NCBI GenBank assembly: GCA_021730985.1
Contig: JAKFYI010000030.1
Coordinates: 1-64,000, forward strand
Length of the DNA stretch: 64,000 nt
Origin: Hyphomicrobiales bacterium
GTDB taxonomy: Bacteria; Pseudomonadota; Alphaproteobacteria; Rhizobiales; Xanthobacteraceae
Reading direction: 5' to 3'
The first letter of the stretch is position 1; each line of letters starts with the position of its first letter. The notes beneath the pieces were generated by a model. The model did not search any database. It had not been told where the DNA came from and saw nothing but the letters and a program-made list of their open reading frames with translations. Shown here in pieces: positions 24,428 to 33,362 of this stretch. The translations under genes and the position numbers were made by a program.

Positions 24428-25396
24428 TCAGTCGATCCGGATCTTGGCGGCCTTCGCAACCGTCCGCCATTGTTCGAGATCCTTCAAAATGAAGGCACGA
24501 TACGCATCGCCCAGTTGAAGGTTGGTTTCGTATCCGAGTTCGGTCAGGCGCGCGATCAAAGCCTTGTCCGTCATCATAGTAGAGATGGCCTGCTTGAGCC
24601 GGTTTACGACCGGCTCCGGCGTGCCTGCGGGCGCCGTCATGCCATACCCAACGATCGTAGAAACGTTGAGGCCGACCTCTTTCAATGTCGGCACGTCGGG
24701 CATTGCCGCATAGCGTTTGTCGCCGGTCACTGCGAGGACGCGGATCGAGCCGGCTTCGGCAAGCGGCTTCGCCTGCGGTGGCGTCACCAATCCGATGTCA
24801 ACTGTGCCCGCTACCAACGCATTGGTCGCGGGACCCAGACCTGCGAACGGCACATGCACCATGTCGATGCCGGCCGCGACGTTGATCAGAGCGATGCCAA
24901 GATGGGGCGCACTGCCGAGGCCGGCGCTACCGAAATTCAGCTTGCCCGGATTGGCCTTCGCGTAGGTAACCAGTTCAGCCATCGACTTCAGCGGCACCTT
25001 GGCGTTGACCGATACGGCGAACGGCAATTGCAGAATGCCGGCGACAAAGACGAAATCATCCGGGATTTTGTACGGCACCGAGGACTTCACGGCCGGCAGG
25101 ACGGACAGGCCGTCCGTCACCGTCCAAAGCAGCGTGTAGCCATCAGGAGGCGCCTTAGCGACGAGATCGGTACCCGTTTGCCCTGCCGCCCCGGCTTTGT
25201 TTTCGATGTAAAATTGCTGATTCAGTGCCTTGCTAAGTTCCTGGGCAACGATGCGCCCGACGAGATCGGTGCCGCCGCCCGCTGCAAATGGGACCACCAT
25301 CCGGACCGGCCGTGCCGGATAGTCCTGCGCGACCGCGGGCACACTCCAGCCAAGCCCCAACGACGCAAGCGCGGCCCACACAAAAATGCGCTTCAT
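24428..25396 (-). CDS. Bug-family TTT transporter substrate-binding protein
   Basis: A 322-residue Bug protein with signal peptide (IFVWAALASLGLGWSVPAVA) and YPARPVRMVVPFAAGGGTDL, YIENKAGAAGQTG, PDGYTLLWTV, VPFAGLGPATNAL. It lies 112 bases upstream of the next Bug gene on the same strand, so the two may be cotranscribed. They differ enough in the ligand loop region that they probably bind different acids. Confidence 0.87.
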   Translation of the reverse strand: MKRIFVWAALASLGLGWSVPAVAQDYPARPVRMVVPFAAGGGTDLVGRIVAQELSKALNQQFYIENKAGAAGQTGTDLVAKAPPDGYTLLWTVTDGLSVLPAVKSSVPYKIPDDFVFVAGILQLPFAVSVNAKVPLKSMAELVTYAKANPGKLNFGSAGLGSAPHLGIALINVAAGIDMVHVPFAGLGPATNALVAGTVDIGLVTPPQAKPLAEAGSIRVLAVTGDKRYAAMPDVPTLKEVGLNVSTIVGYGMTAPAGTPEPVVNRLKQAISTMMTDKALIARLTELGYETNLQLGDAYRAFILKDLEQWRTVAKAAKIRID

Positions 25397-25658
25397 AATC
25401 CCTCCCTGGACCCGCCGTTTTCGTCGTTAGATCGCGCCAAGCAGGCTCCAGAGACGCATCGTATGCTTCCGGACGCGCTCGTCAACGCGGACCAATTCAG
25501 CCTGCGCTTCGTTCGCGTGAGGCAGCCTCATCGTTGTCGGGATTGGCTTTGGCGGAGGGGGAGGAACCGGGATCTTCCGTCAGGTCCGGCGAGTGCAAAG
25601 TAGCGGCGCGCATGTGAAGGGAGAGGAACCGGTACGAACCTCGTATCCCAATGCGGTC

Positions 25659-26030
25659 TTACTTCAGAACCTGCCCCATTCCACGGATGCGGCGTGCCAT
25701 GGCTCCCATGACATATTGGGCGAAGTTCGGCACCTCATCCACCATGAAGCGGAATTTACGGGCGTCGATGACCGAAAGCTCGCAATCCTCCTTCACCCGC
25801 GCCGTCGAGGAGCGCGGCGCGGCATCGACCATTGACATAAACCCAATGGCTTCGTTCGGGCCGCAGATTTCGACAATCTTGTCGCCTAGAACCATCTCGA
25901 CAACACCGGACTGCACGACATACATGCAGTTGCCCGGATCGCCCTTACTGAAAACCAACGTGCCGGCCTTGAACGCGATGTTCGTGCCGGCGCTTTTTGC
26001 GAACTGACGCATATCGATTCCGTCGGTCAT
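25659..26030 (-). CDS. Cyclic nucleotide-binding domain (Crp-like) protein without DNA-binding domain
   Basis: This 123-residue protein is a single cNMP-binding beta-roll (FKAGTLVFSKGDPGNCMYVVQSGVVEMV, then GFMSMVDAAPRSSTARV). The phosphate-binding cassette GFMSMVDAAPRS lacks the usual G-E-L...R(S/T)A pattern in part, so ligand binding is uncertain. No helix-turn-helix follows the C-helix. The start at 26030 has AAGGGGG about 6 bases upstream. Such free domains may inhibit or modulate another protein. It is transcribed in the same direction as phoD, 93 bases downstream of it. Confidence 0.78.
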   Translation of the reverse strand: MTDGIDMRQFAKSAGTNIAFKAGTLVFSKGDPGNCMYVVQSGVVEMVLGDKIVEICGPNEAIGFMSMVDAAPRSSTARVKEDCELSVIDARKFRFMVDEVPNFAQYVMGAMARRIRGMGQVLK

Positions 26031-26123
26031 CGGTACCCCCTTCGTTCGTTCCATTATAGAGACGGGGATACGGGAGCGGAACCGGTGGTGACCTGGCCGG
26101 CGCTAGGCTGGTTCGATAGGGAG

Positions 26124-27713
26124 CTAGCTGCGTTGGGCTACCTGCGTACTTTCCCACTTTGCGAATCGCGGGGCGATATTGATCGACCACAACGCGCGAT
26201 CTTCGACATCCTTCAGCGTCACTGTCATGACCCCGGTTGCGGCATCGATGCCGACATGCCCGAAGAATTGCAGGCCGAAGCACGGCGCTAGGTTCTCGCC
26301 CTGCTCCTTGCTGCAACCCATCTCATAAATCGCGGTTGGACCGAAGGTGTTGTCGAGCGCCCCCGGGGCCCAGGTGCCCGCATGGATTGGGCCTGACACG
26401 AACTCCCAGAACGGTTCGAAATCTTGAAACACGGCGCGGTTGGGATCGTAATAGTGCGCAGCCGTGTAATGCATGTCGGCCGTGATCCAGACCGTGTTGT
26501 GCACGCCGGCGTGTTTGATGAAGGAGAGCAGATCGGCGACCTCGTTTTCGCGGCCGCGCGGCGGTCCGTCCGCGTGCGCGATCGAATCGTCGCTGACCAG
26601 ACCGATCGGCAGGTCGGCCGCGATCACCTTCCAGGTCGCTTGCGACGCCTTCAACTGGCGCTTGAGCCAGTTGGTCTGCGCCTCTCCAAGGATCGAAGCG
26701 CGAGGCCCACCGCCATCATGCAGCCGATCGACATTCGGTCCGCGATAGCTGCGCATGTCGAGCATGAAGACGTCGAGCAGCGGCCCGTATGGAATCTTCC
26801 GATAGATGCGGCCCGTATCCGTTAAGGGCTGCCGCGTCGGCATGTATTCATGAAAGGCTTTGCGTGCACGCGCCGCGAGCAGCAGCACGCTTTTATCTTG
26901 GTAGTCGAAACGCATCTGGCCCGGCCACCAGTCATTGGTAACCTCGTGGTCGTCCCACTGTGCCAGCGTCGGAACAGCGGCGTTGAACGCACGCAGATTC
27001 CGATCGAGCAGGTTGTATTTGTAGTTGCCGCGATAATCGTCAAGCGTTTGCGCGATGCGGGATTTCTCTTCGGTGACGATGTTCTCCCAGATTTCCCCGT
27101 TGGGCAGCGCAATCCGCTCGCCGATCGGGCAGTCCGCATAGATGCTGTCGCCGCAATGAATGAAGAAGTCGGGACGATTGTTCAGCATCGTTGAATACGT
27201 CCGCATCCCGCCGCGCGATTCGTCGATGCCCCAGCCCTGTCCGGCGGTGTCGCCCGACCAGACGAACGACACGGACTTGCCACGGCCGGGCGCGGTGCGG
27301 AACGAGCCGACATGCGGTTCGCTCAGAATCGTTGGATGCGCCAAATTCTCGAATTGAATGTGATAGAAAATCTCCTGTCCTGAAGGGAGATTTTCGAACA
27401 ACGCCTTTGCGGTGAAATCGCTCTCCGGTAAAGCGTCGATCGCCACAGCGTCATGAATATCGCGAAAGCTTTCGGTGGTGCTGACCTCGGCCAGCATTCG
27501 CGAAGGACGATCGGCCTTCGCCCAGACCACACCTGACTCGGCCGACACATCCCCCGACTGAATGCCATGCGTGACGCACGGCCGATCGGCCGCGCGGCAA
27601 ATGAATGGCATGGCGAGCGAACTCGAAGCCGCAAGCGCGGCGGTGCTGAGGCCGGTTTTGACAAGCTGCCGCCGCGAGATGAGCCGACGTTTGGCAGGCG
27701 CTTCGATAGCCAT
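26124..27713 (-). CDS. phoD: PhoD-like alkaline phosphatase/phosphodiesterase (Tat-exported)
   Basis: This 529-residue protein has a twin-arginine signal (RRLISRRQLVKTGLSTAALA) and the PhoD metallophosphatase core: VWSGDTAGQGWG, HCGDSIYADCP, QWDDHEVTNDWWPGQ, ITADMHYTAAHYYDP. PhoD hydrolyses phosphate mono- and diesters outside the cytoplasm using Ca and Fe, and is usually induced by Pi limitation. GTGTCAT occurs upstream on the coding strand (27820-27826), but its partner repeat is poor, so PhoB control is only suggested. It lies at the edge of the phosphorus island, divergent from the SugE-like gene. Confidence 0.85.
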   Translation of the reverse strand: MAIEAPAKRRLISRRQLVKTGLSTAALAASSSLAMPFICRAADRPCVTHGIQSGDVSAESGVVWAKADRPSRMLAEVSTTESFRDIHDAVAIDALPESDFTAKALFENLPSGQEIFYHIQFENLAHPTILSEPHVGSFRTAPGRGKSVSFVWSGDTAGQGWGIDESRGGMRTYSTMLNNRPDFFIHCGDSIYADCPIGERIALPNGEIWENIVTEEKSRIAQTLDDYRGNYKYNLLDRNLRAFNAAVPTLAQWDDHEVTNDWWPGQMRFDYQDKSVLLLAARARKAFHEYMPTRQPLTDTGRIYRKIPYGPLLDVFMLDMRSYRGPNVDRLHDGGGPRASILGEAQTNWLKRQLKASQATWKVIAADLPIGLVSDDSIAHADGPPRGRENEVADLLSFIKHAGVHNTVWITADMHYTAAHYYDPNRAVFQDFEPFWEFVSGPIHAGTWAPGALDNTFGPTAIYEMGCSKEQGENLAPCFGLQFFGHVGIDAATGVMTVTLKDVEDRALWSINIAPRFAKWESTQVAQRS

Positions 27714-27866
27714 CGGGCCCCCGGTTTCGAATCACCGCCGAAAATGGAGAGGCTTTGCGACAAGGGCCCAACGGCACGGCGACTCCTGTGTGACTCAGAG
27801 CAGCAGCACATTCACCAGCATGACACGTTGGCGGGCTAAGCGGGCCATGTGCCACTGGAACAGCAC

Positions 27867-28187
27867 ATGACGGCATGGCTCTGCCTTCTGCTCGCGGGCG
27901 CCCTCGAAATCGTATGGGCGGTCGGGCTGAAGCAATCGGATGGCTTTACGCGGCTCTGGCCCAGCCTCGGTACCCTGACGGCGATCGCCTTGAGCTTCGC
28001 ACTGATGGCCGTGGCGCTGAGAACGGTTCCGTTCGGAACCGCCTATGCGATCTGGACCGGCATCGGCGCGGCGGGAACCGTCATCCTTGGAATATTCATG
28101 TTTGGCGAACCCGCGGACGCCGCCCGGCTGATGTGCATTGGTCTGATCGTGACCGGCATCGTCGGATTGAAACTGGTGACACAATGA
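27867..28187 (+). CDS. Small multidrug resistance family transporter, guanidinium exporter type
   Basis: This 106-residue protein has four membrane segments. The Gdx/SugE signature is clear: GALEIVWAVGLKQSDGFTR, with the conserved Glu14 and Trp17, and GTAYAIWTGIGAAGTVILG. Members of this branch exchange guanidinium for protons. The ATG at 27867 is preferred to one six codons upstream because it fits the family N-terminus; the ribosome binding site is weak for both. I looked for ykkC-type guanidine riboswitch features upstream and saw none. Confidence 0.85.
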   Translation: MTAWLCLLLAGALEIVWAVGLKQSDGFTRLWPSLGTLTAIALSFALMAVALRTVPFGTAYAIWTGIGAAGTVILGIFMFGEPADAARLMCIGLIVTGIVGLKLVTQ

Positions 28188-28193
28188 ACCCCG

Positions 28194-28222
28194 CTGTCAT
28201 CGGGATGTCATCGAATCATCAT
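28194..28222 (+). promoter_or_regulatory. Pho box upstream of phoU
   Basis: Three 7-base repeats at 11-base spacing: CTGTCAT cggg ATGTCAT cgaa TCATCAT. The first is a perfect match to the alphaproteobacterial PhoB half-site. It lies about 190 bases before the phoU start and just after the SugE-like gene stop. Confidence 0.8.
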
Positions 28223-28414
28223 ACGAACAGGGTTCGGGGAAAATTCCTGGTTTTGAGTGTCATGCGTAGAGAGTTGCGCCAACGCGCCCACGAAGGACCG
28301 CCTCCGCCACGCGGCGGTCACGCCCAGATTCGTCTTCGTCTCATGACCCATCTCAACGCAGAACAACCTCAAGACCAGGAAAGATCCGCGCTGCGCCGCG
28401 GATAGGAATCAATC

Positions 28415-29140
28415 ATGTCGATGGGAATTGGCGACCACACCACCAAGGCGTTCGACTCCGATCTGCTCACGCTTACCCAGATGATCGCCGAAATGGGAGG
28501 CTACGCGGAGAAGCAGCTCTCGGACTCGATCGAAGCGTTGGTAACGCGCGACCACGACCGCGCACAACGTGTCGTGGCCGCCGACTTGGTGATCGACGAA
28601 CTGCAACGCAGCATCGAAGAGCGCGCCGTTGCGATCATCGCGACCCGTCAGCCGATGGCGGTGGACCTGCGGGATATCGTGGGTGTGCTCCGGATCGCCA
28701 ACGAGTTGGAACGGATCGGCGACCTGGCCAAGAACGTCAGCCGCCGCGTTACCACGCTGACCGGAAAGGACATGCCGCGCAAAGCACTAGGAGGCGTCAA
28801 GCACATCACCAGCCTGGCGCAGGCCCAATTGCGCGACGTGCTGGACAGCTTTGGCCGCAAGGATGTGCCGATGGCGTTCGCGGTCTGGAACCGGGACGAA
28901 GAGATTGACGCGCTGTACACTTCGCTTTTCCGCGAACTCCTCACCTATATGATGGAAGATCCGGAAATGGTTACGTTTGGCATCCACATGCTGTTCTGCG
29001 CTAAGAATATCGAGCGGATTGGCGATCATGCTACGAACATCGCGGAAGCGGTCTATTACATGGTAGAAGGCCATTCTTTTCCAGACGAGCGCCCCAAGGC
29101 CGATGCGACCGCCGGGATTGGTGCCCATTTCACCCATTGA
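28415..29140 (+). CDS. phoU: Phosphate transport system regulator PhoU
   Basis: This 241-residue all-helical protein has two PhoU repeats, each with the metal-binding E(D)xxxD signature: LRIANELERIGDLAKNVSRR (about 92-111) and FCAKNIERIGDHATNIAEA (about 195-213). PhoU links the Pst transporter to PhoR and restrains the Pho regulon when Pi is plentiful. Here it is not next to pstSCAB or phoBR but is followed 36 bases later by a CHAD-domain gene. A good Pho box lies upstream. No ribosome binding site stronger than GGAATCAATC is seen. Confidence 0.95.
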   Translation: MSMGIGDHTTKAFDSDLLTLTQMIAEMGGYAEKQLSDSIEALVTRDHDRAQRVVAADLVIDELQRSIEERAVAIIATRQPMAVDLRDIVGVLRIANELERIGDLAKNVSRRVTTLTGKDMPRKALGGVKHITSLAQAQLRDVLDSFGRKDVPMAFAVWNRDEEIDALYTSLFRELLTYMMEDPEMVTFGIHMLFCAKNIERIGDHATNIAEAVYYMVEGHSFPDERPKADATAGIGAHFTH

Positions 29141-29176
29141 GCAAAGAGCCGCAAGGCTGCTCGGGCCTATCTCCTT

Positions 29177-30073
29177 ATGAGCAAAAAGCCGGCACTGCAT
29201 CCCCGCCAGGCCGTCGGCCAGTCCCTGCGGGAAGTTGCTCTTCATATTCTTGGCCAAATCCGGACCACGTTGCAGGCGCCGCCGCAGGCTGACGCCGTCA
29301 CGATTCACGACGTCCGCAAGGCGCTCAAGCGCTGGCGTTCGCTGGTTCGTTTGCTTCCGCTCGGCGACGACAGGCAACGCCTCCGGGTGGGGGCGCGCGA
29401 TCTCGCAAGAGCGCTCGGCGGCTCACGGGATGCGCAGTCAGCGCTGGACGCATTGAACGATCTGCTGGAGGACGCAAAGGGCAGCCTGTCCGCCCGCTCC
29501 ATCGAAACGATCACCAGCCGTCTCGAAGAAATCCGGCGGTCCAAGGAGCGGTCTCAACTCAACGCAAAAGCACGGGCGCAATTGTCTGACTGGGTGGCGT
29601 CGACCGAAGTCGAATCGGCCCAATGGCAATTCGATCAACTGACATTCGCCGATGTCTCCGAAGGACTCGCGACCGGTTACGGACGGGCACGCAAGCAGAT
29701 TCCGAACACCTGGTCGCTCGCGACGGCCGAGCAAATCCACGAACTTCGGCAGCGTGTTGTCGAGCATCGGTACCAGATGGAACTGGTCGAACCGCTGTGG
29801 CCGCGAATGGCAAGCACCTGGATCGACGAGGCACAACGGCTCCGCACGCGGCTCGGCAAGTACCAGGACCTCACTCTGCTCATCAGGCTCGTAGAGCCTC
29901 ATCACACACTGGCCCCATGGCGATCGCGGTTGTCCCCGCTCATTGCGGAAGCCCAAGCAAAGCATGTCGCGGTCGGCGCACGGATGGCCAAGCGCATCTT
30001 CGCCGAACCGCCCAAGGCATTCCGCAAGCGCCTGGAGGCGCTTTGGGATGCGGGCAGCACCAAGGTCAGGTAA
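29177..30073 (+). CDS. CHAD-domain protein
   Basis: This 298-residue protein is one CHAD domain (conserved histidine alpha-helical domain). Conserved basic and His residues are visible: VTIHDVRKALKRWRSLVRLL (about 37-56), then ELRQRVVEHRYQMEL and a third block EAQRLRTRLGKYQDL. CHAD domains bind inorganic polyphosphate and can target proteins to polyP granules. Its position 36 bases after phoU fits a role in polyphosphate storage. There is no fused CYTH/triphosphatase domain. Confidence 0.88.
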   Translation: MSKKPALHPRQAVGQSLREVALHILGQIRTTLQAPPQADAVTIHDVRKALKRWRSLVRLLPLGDDRQRLRVGARDLARALGGSRDAQSALDALNDLLEDAKGSLSARSIETITSRLEEIRRSKERSQLNAKARAQLSDWVASTEVESAQWQFDQLTFADVSEGLATGYGRARKQIPNTWSLATAEQIHELRQRVVEHRYQMELVEPLWPRMASTWIDEAQRLRTRLGKYQDLTLLIRLVEPHHTLAPWRSRLSPLIAEAQAKHVAVGARMAKRIFAEPPKAFRKRLEALWDAGSTKVR

Positions 30074-30082
30074 TCCACCGAC

Positions 30083-30697
30083 TTAGGTGACGATGTAGAA
30101 GCCGGAATCGCGGATCACATTCACCAGACGGCGGACCCCAACCTCGCGCCGGCGCGCGTTGTGGATAACGAAGTCGGCATCGCAGCAATCCTGAACCTCG
30201 GCCGAACGCTGGAGACGCGCATCGAGGTTGCCGTCATCCGGCCTTCCGCGGGCCGCAAGCCGCGCCTGCAGAATCTTGGCCGGAGCAGTCACCAGCACGA
30301 CAATCGCCTGCGCATATCGCAGGCGTGTCGTCCGCACGATTGTCCGCGACACATTGCAGATCACGGTGTGACCGCGCCGGATCTCGTCATCGATCGCCGA
30401 CGGAATGCCGTATTGATTGCCGTGCGCCTCCCACCACAGCGCAAACGCACCGTCCGCCACCGCGCATTTGAAAGCGGCCTCGGACATCGGGTCGTTCTCT
30501 TCCGACTGCGAGGGCGGCCGCGTCACGACGCGGCGGGGAAACACGATGCGCGGATCGTCGTGGCAAGCGGCCCGTGCGCCATCGATCAGCGTGTCCTTGC
30601 CCGCGCCACTCGGCCCGACCACCAGAATGAGACGCCCAGGACCAATCGCCCCCGGCCGCGGATTCGCCGCAGCGCGCATATCGACGATCCAGCTCAT
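30083..30697 (-). CDS. phnN: Ribose 1,5-bisphosphokinase
   Basis: This 204-residue P-loop kinase (guanylate-kinase-like) has Walker A GPSGAGKDTLIDGAR at about residues 28-42. PhnN phosphorylates ribose 1,5-bisphosphate to PRPP, the last step of C-P lyase catabolism. I take the ATG at 30697, which overlaps the phnM stop as ATGA and implies coupling; an upstream in-frame Met lies inside phnM. It is the last gene of the phnGHIJ-GNAT-KLMN operon and converges on the CHAD gene. Confidence 0.92.
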   Translation of the reverse strand: MSWIVDMRAAANPRPGAIGPGRLILVVGPSGAGKDTLIDGARAACHDDPRIVFPRRVVTRPPSQSEENDPMSEAAFKCAVADGAFALWWEAHGNQYGIPSAIDDEIRRGHTVICNVSRTIVRTTRLRYAQAIVVLVTAPAKILQARLAARGRPDDGNLDARLQRSAEVQDCCDADFVIHNARRREVGVRRLVNVIRDSGFYIVT

Positions 30698-31845
30698 GCC
30701 ACGCGCCGCCCGCATTGCCAGACGCTGCGAACCGCCGGCACATCGTGGACCACGCGCACGCGGATCAGGTCGGCGCGGCGGCCAAGCACGATCTCTCCAC
30801 GGTCATGCAGCCCGACGGCCTCGGCCGGCGTCTTGGTCACAGTGCGCACCGCCGCCGCCAGATCGATCGACGGCACGGTTTGCGGCAGATGCAGTGCCGC
30901 CATCAAAAGGCTGGACGGCACATAGTCCGAAGACAGGATATCGAGCATGCCCGCATGAGCCAGATCGGAGGTTGCGATATTGCCGGCATGCGATCCGCCC
31001 CGCACCAGGTTCGGCGCGCCCATGAGCACCTTGACGCCGGCATCGTGAAGCGCACCGGCGGCCTCCACCGTGGTCGGAAATTCGGCGATGGAAACACCAT
31101 CGACCACCGACTGCTTGACGTGCTCCAGCGTCGTATCGTCGTGGCTCGCCAATGGCGTGTTGTGGTGCTGGGCGAGCTTGACCAGCGCGGCATAATTGGC
31201 CGGCGCGTAAGCCGCTTGATAGCGCAGCCGCTTCTCGAACAGCTTGTCGAGTTCCGAATCGGTCATGCCGCCCTTTTTGCCACGATAGTAATCCCGCAGC
31301 TTGCCTTCATCCCGGAACTGGCGCTGGCCGGGCGTGTGATCCATCAACGACGCCAGCCGCACCTCGGGACGGCCGAACAGTGCCGCCGCATCGGTCACGA
31401 CGTCCGGCATCGGAACTTCGCAACGCAGGTGCAGGAAGTGATCCACGCGCAGAAGTCCGTCGGCGCGCGCTGTCGCGATCGCATTGGCCAACGTTTCCGC
31501 CTCGCCATCCACCTCCTCGACCCCCTCCTCGCGCCAGACGCGGAGCGAATCGAACGCCGTGGTGATGCCGCAGGTCGCCAGCTGGCCGTCGTAGGACACG
31601 ACCGCGGCCACCGGATTCCAGTACACCTTGGGGCGCGGCACGTAGTGAGCCTCAAGATGATCGGTGTGCAGTTCGACCAAACCCGGCATCAGCAGGTCGC
31701 CTTCCAGATCCTCGCCGTGTCCTGGCGGGCGCCCGTCTCCGTACTCGGCGATCTTGCCATCCGAGATCGCGACCCAGCCGGCTTCGATCACACGATCGCC
31801 GAGAACCACACGGGCGTTGATCAGGATTTTCTCGTTGCTTTCCAT
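30694..31845 (-). CDS. phnM: Alpha-D-ribose 1-methylphosphonate 5-triphosphate diphosphatase
   Basis: This 383-residue amidohydrolase-fold protein matches E. coli PhnM along its length: LLMPGLVELHTDHLEAHYVPRP, LRCEVPMP, SLMDHTPGQRQF, LASHDDTTLEHV, IAEFPTTVEAA, MGAPNLVRGGSH, DILSSDYVPSSL. PhnM releases pyrophosphate from the triphosphate made by PhnGHIL. The start at 31845 has GAGGGCGG upstream and lies 10 bases after phnL. A second, more divergent PhnM is encoded at 42054. Confidence 0.95.
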   Translation of the reverse strand: MESNEKILINARVVLGDRVIEAGWVAISDGKIAEYGDGRPPGHGEDLEGDLLMPGLVELHTDHLEAHYVPRPKVYWNPVAAVVSYDGQLATCGITTAFDSLRVWREEGVEEVDGEAETLANAIATARADGLLRVDHFLHLRCEVPMPDVVTDAAALFGRPEVRLASLMDHTPGQRQFRDEGKLRDYYRGKKGGMTDSELDKLFEKRLRYQAAYAPANYAALVKLAQHHNTPLASHDDTTLEHVKQSVVDGVSIAEFPTTVEAAGALHDAGVKVLMGAPNLVRGGSHAGNIATSDLAHAGMLDILSSDYVPSSLLMAALHLPQTVPSIDLAAAVRTVTKTPAEAVGLHDRGEIVLGRRADLIRVRVVHDVPAVRSVWQCGRRVA

Positions 31846-31855
31846 CGTTCCGCCC

Positions 31856-32566
31856 TCATGCCGCATCGGTGAAGCGCCGGACATCGACCACGGTGTCGGC
31901 AATGGCATCGCGCACCCCCTCGTCGTGGACGATGGCAACGATGGCCGTGCCGCGCCGCTTCTTTTCCGCGATCAGATCAATCACTGCCGCGCGGTTGGCC
32001 GCGTCGAGCGAGGCTGTCGGCTCGTCGAGCAGGAGAATCGGCAGCTCCGGCAAAAAGCCACGCGCGATGTTGACGCGCTGCTGCTCGCCGCCCGAAAACG
32101 TCGCCGGGGGAAGGCCCCACAGCGGCGCCGGAACGTTCAACTGCTGGAGAATTTCAGTGGCGCGCTTCCGCGCGCTCTCCCGGGCCGCGCCGCCGCTCAC
32201 CAGCGGATCGGCGACGATATCGATTGCCGCAACGCGCGGCACGGCGCGAAGGAACTGCGTCACGTAGCCAACGACATTCTTCCGCAACCCGATGATCTGC
32301 CGCGGCCCGGCGGCGGCGACATCAATCGCGGCCTGACCTTGGCGCACCAGAATTTGCCCGCGCTCGCAGCGGTAACTGCCGAAGATCATTTTCAGGATCG
32401 ACGACTTGCCGGTGCCGGAAGGGCCCGCCAGCACGACGCACTCGCCGGGGCTCGCGGAAAACGTGACGTTCGACACCACGGAGAGCCGGACACCGCCCTG
32501 CAAATGCATGGTGAAGCTTTTCCCGACTCCCGACAATTCAAGCGCGGCGGACATGGTTTGGCTCAT
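31856..32566 (-). CDS. phnL: Phosphonate C-P lyase system protein PhnL (ABC ATPase-like)
   Basis: This 236-residue ABC-type ATPase has Walker A GPSGTGKSSILKMIF, signature FSGGEQQRVNIARGF and Walker B ILLLDEPTASLD. PhnL acts with PhnGHI to form ribose 1-methylphosphonate 5-triphosphate, and is not a transporter subunit. It is cotranscribed between phnK and phnM. Confidence 0.94.
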   Translation of the reverse strand: MSQTMSAALELSGVGKSFTMHLQGGVRLSVVSNVTFSASPGECVVLAGPSGTGKSSILKMIFGSYRCERGQILVRQGQAAIDVAAAGPRQIIGLRKNVVGYVTQFLRAVPRVAAIDIVADPLVSGGAARESARKRATEILQQLNVPAPLWGLPPATFSGGEQQRVNIARGFLPELPILLLDEPTASLDAANRAAVIDLIAEKKRRGTAIVAIVHDEGVRDAIADTVVDVRRFTDAA

Positions 32567-32573
32567 CGCTGAC

Positions 32574-33362
32574 TCACGGCGGGAGGATCGAGGAGACGAG
32601 AAGCTGCGTGTAGGCTTCGCGCGGATCGTCGAGCACCTGATCGGTCAGCCCCGACTCGATGACATCGCCGCCCTTCATCACCACGATCCGATGAGACAGC
32701 AGGCGAGCCACCGCGAGGTCGTGCGTCACCACCACGGCGGACAGTCCCAGATCGGCGACCAGCCCACGCAATAAATCGAGCAGCCGCGCCTGCACCGACA
32801 CGTCGAGCCCGCCGGTCGGTTCGTCCATAAACACGAGCCGGGGCTGCGTCACGAGATTGCGGGCGATCTGCAGCCGCTGCCGCATGCCGCCGGAATAGGT
32901 CCGGGGCGTATCGTCGATCCTGTCCCGGTCGATCTCGACGCGGTCGAGCCACGTCGTCGCGCTGTGCCGGATGCGTCCGTAGTGCCGCCAGCCGACCGCC
33001 ATCAGCCGCTCGCCGACGTTGGCGCCGGCGGACACGCCCATCCGCAGGCCTTGTGCCGCGTCCTGATGGACGTAGCCCCAATCGGTGCGGAACAGGAACC
33101 GGCGCTCGGCCTCGCTCAATTTCGCCATGTCGCGGGTGACGCCATCGCGCATCCGGTACAGCACCCGGCCCGCACCCGGCTCCATCTGTGAAGAAAGAAG
33201 CTGAAGCAGCGTGGTCTTGCCGGAGCCCGATTCGCCGACGATGGCCATCACCTCGCCTTCGTAGAGCGAGAACGACACGTCACGACATCCGATCTGGCGG
33301 CCGTAGCGCTTCGATAGCCGCTCTGCGACCAGCAGCGGTTGCTCGTCACCGGCCCCGATCAT
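32574..33362 (-). CDS. phnK: Phosphonate C-P lyase system protein PhnK (ABC ATPase-like)
   Basis: This 262-residue ABC-type ATPase has Walker A GESGSGKTTLLQLL, signature YSGGMRQRLQIARNL and Walker B LVFMDEPTGGLD. PhnK docks on the PhnGHIJ core complex through PhnJ. Its start overlaps the end of the GNAT gene by 4 bases. Confidence 0.94.
   Translation of the reverse strand: MIGAGDEQPLLVAERLSKRYGRQIGCRDVSFSLYEGEVMAIVGESGSGKTTLLQLLSSQMEPGAGRVLYRMRDGVTRDMAKLSEAERRFLFRTDWGYVHQDAAQGLRMGVSAGANVGERLMAVGWRHYGRIRHSATTWLDRVEIDRDRIDDTPRTYSGGMRQRLQIARNLVTQPRLVFMDEPTGGLDVSVQARLLDLLRGLVADLGLSAVVVTHDLAVARLLSHRIVVMKGGDVIESGLTDQVLDDPREAYTQLLVSSILPP

Noticed and set aside
27798-27826. Pho box upstream of phoD
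   Set aside because: GTGTCAT is present on the coding strand, but the adjacent units GTGAATG and GCTGCTC match too poorly to call a site.
27714-27866. Guanidine riboswitch upstream of the SugE-like gene
   Set aside because: I looked for ykkC-I, mini-ykkC ACGR hairpin pairs and ykkC-III cores and found none.
28262-28405. 48-codon frame in the phoU leader
   Set aside because: Arg/Pro/Gln-rich product, no good ribosome binding site; more likely untranslated leader.
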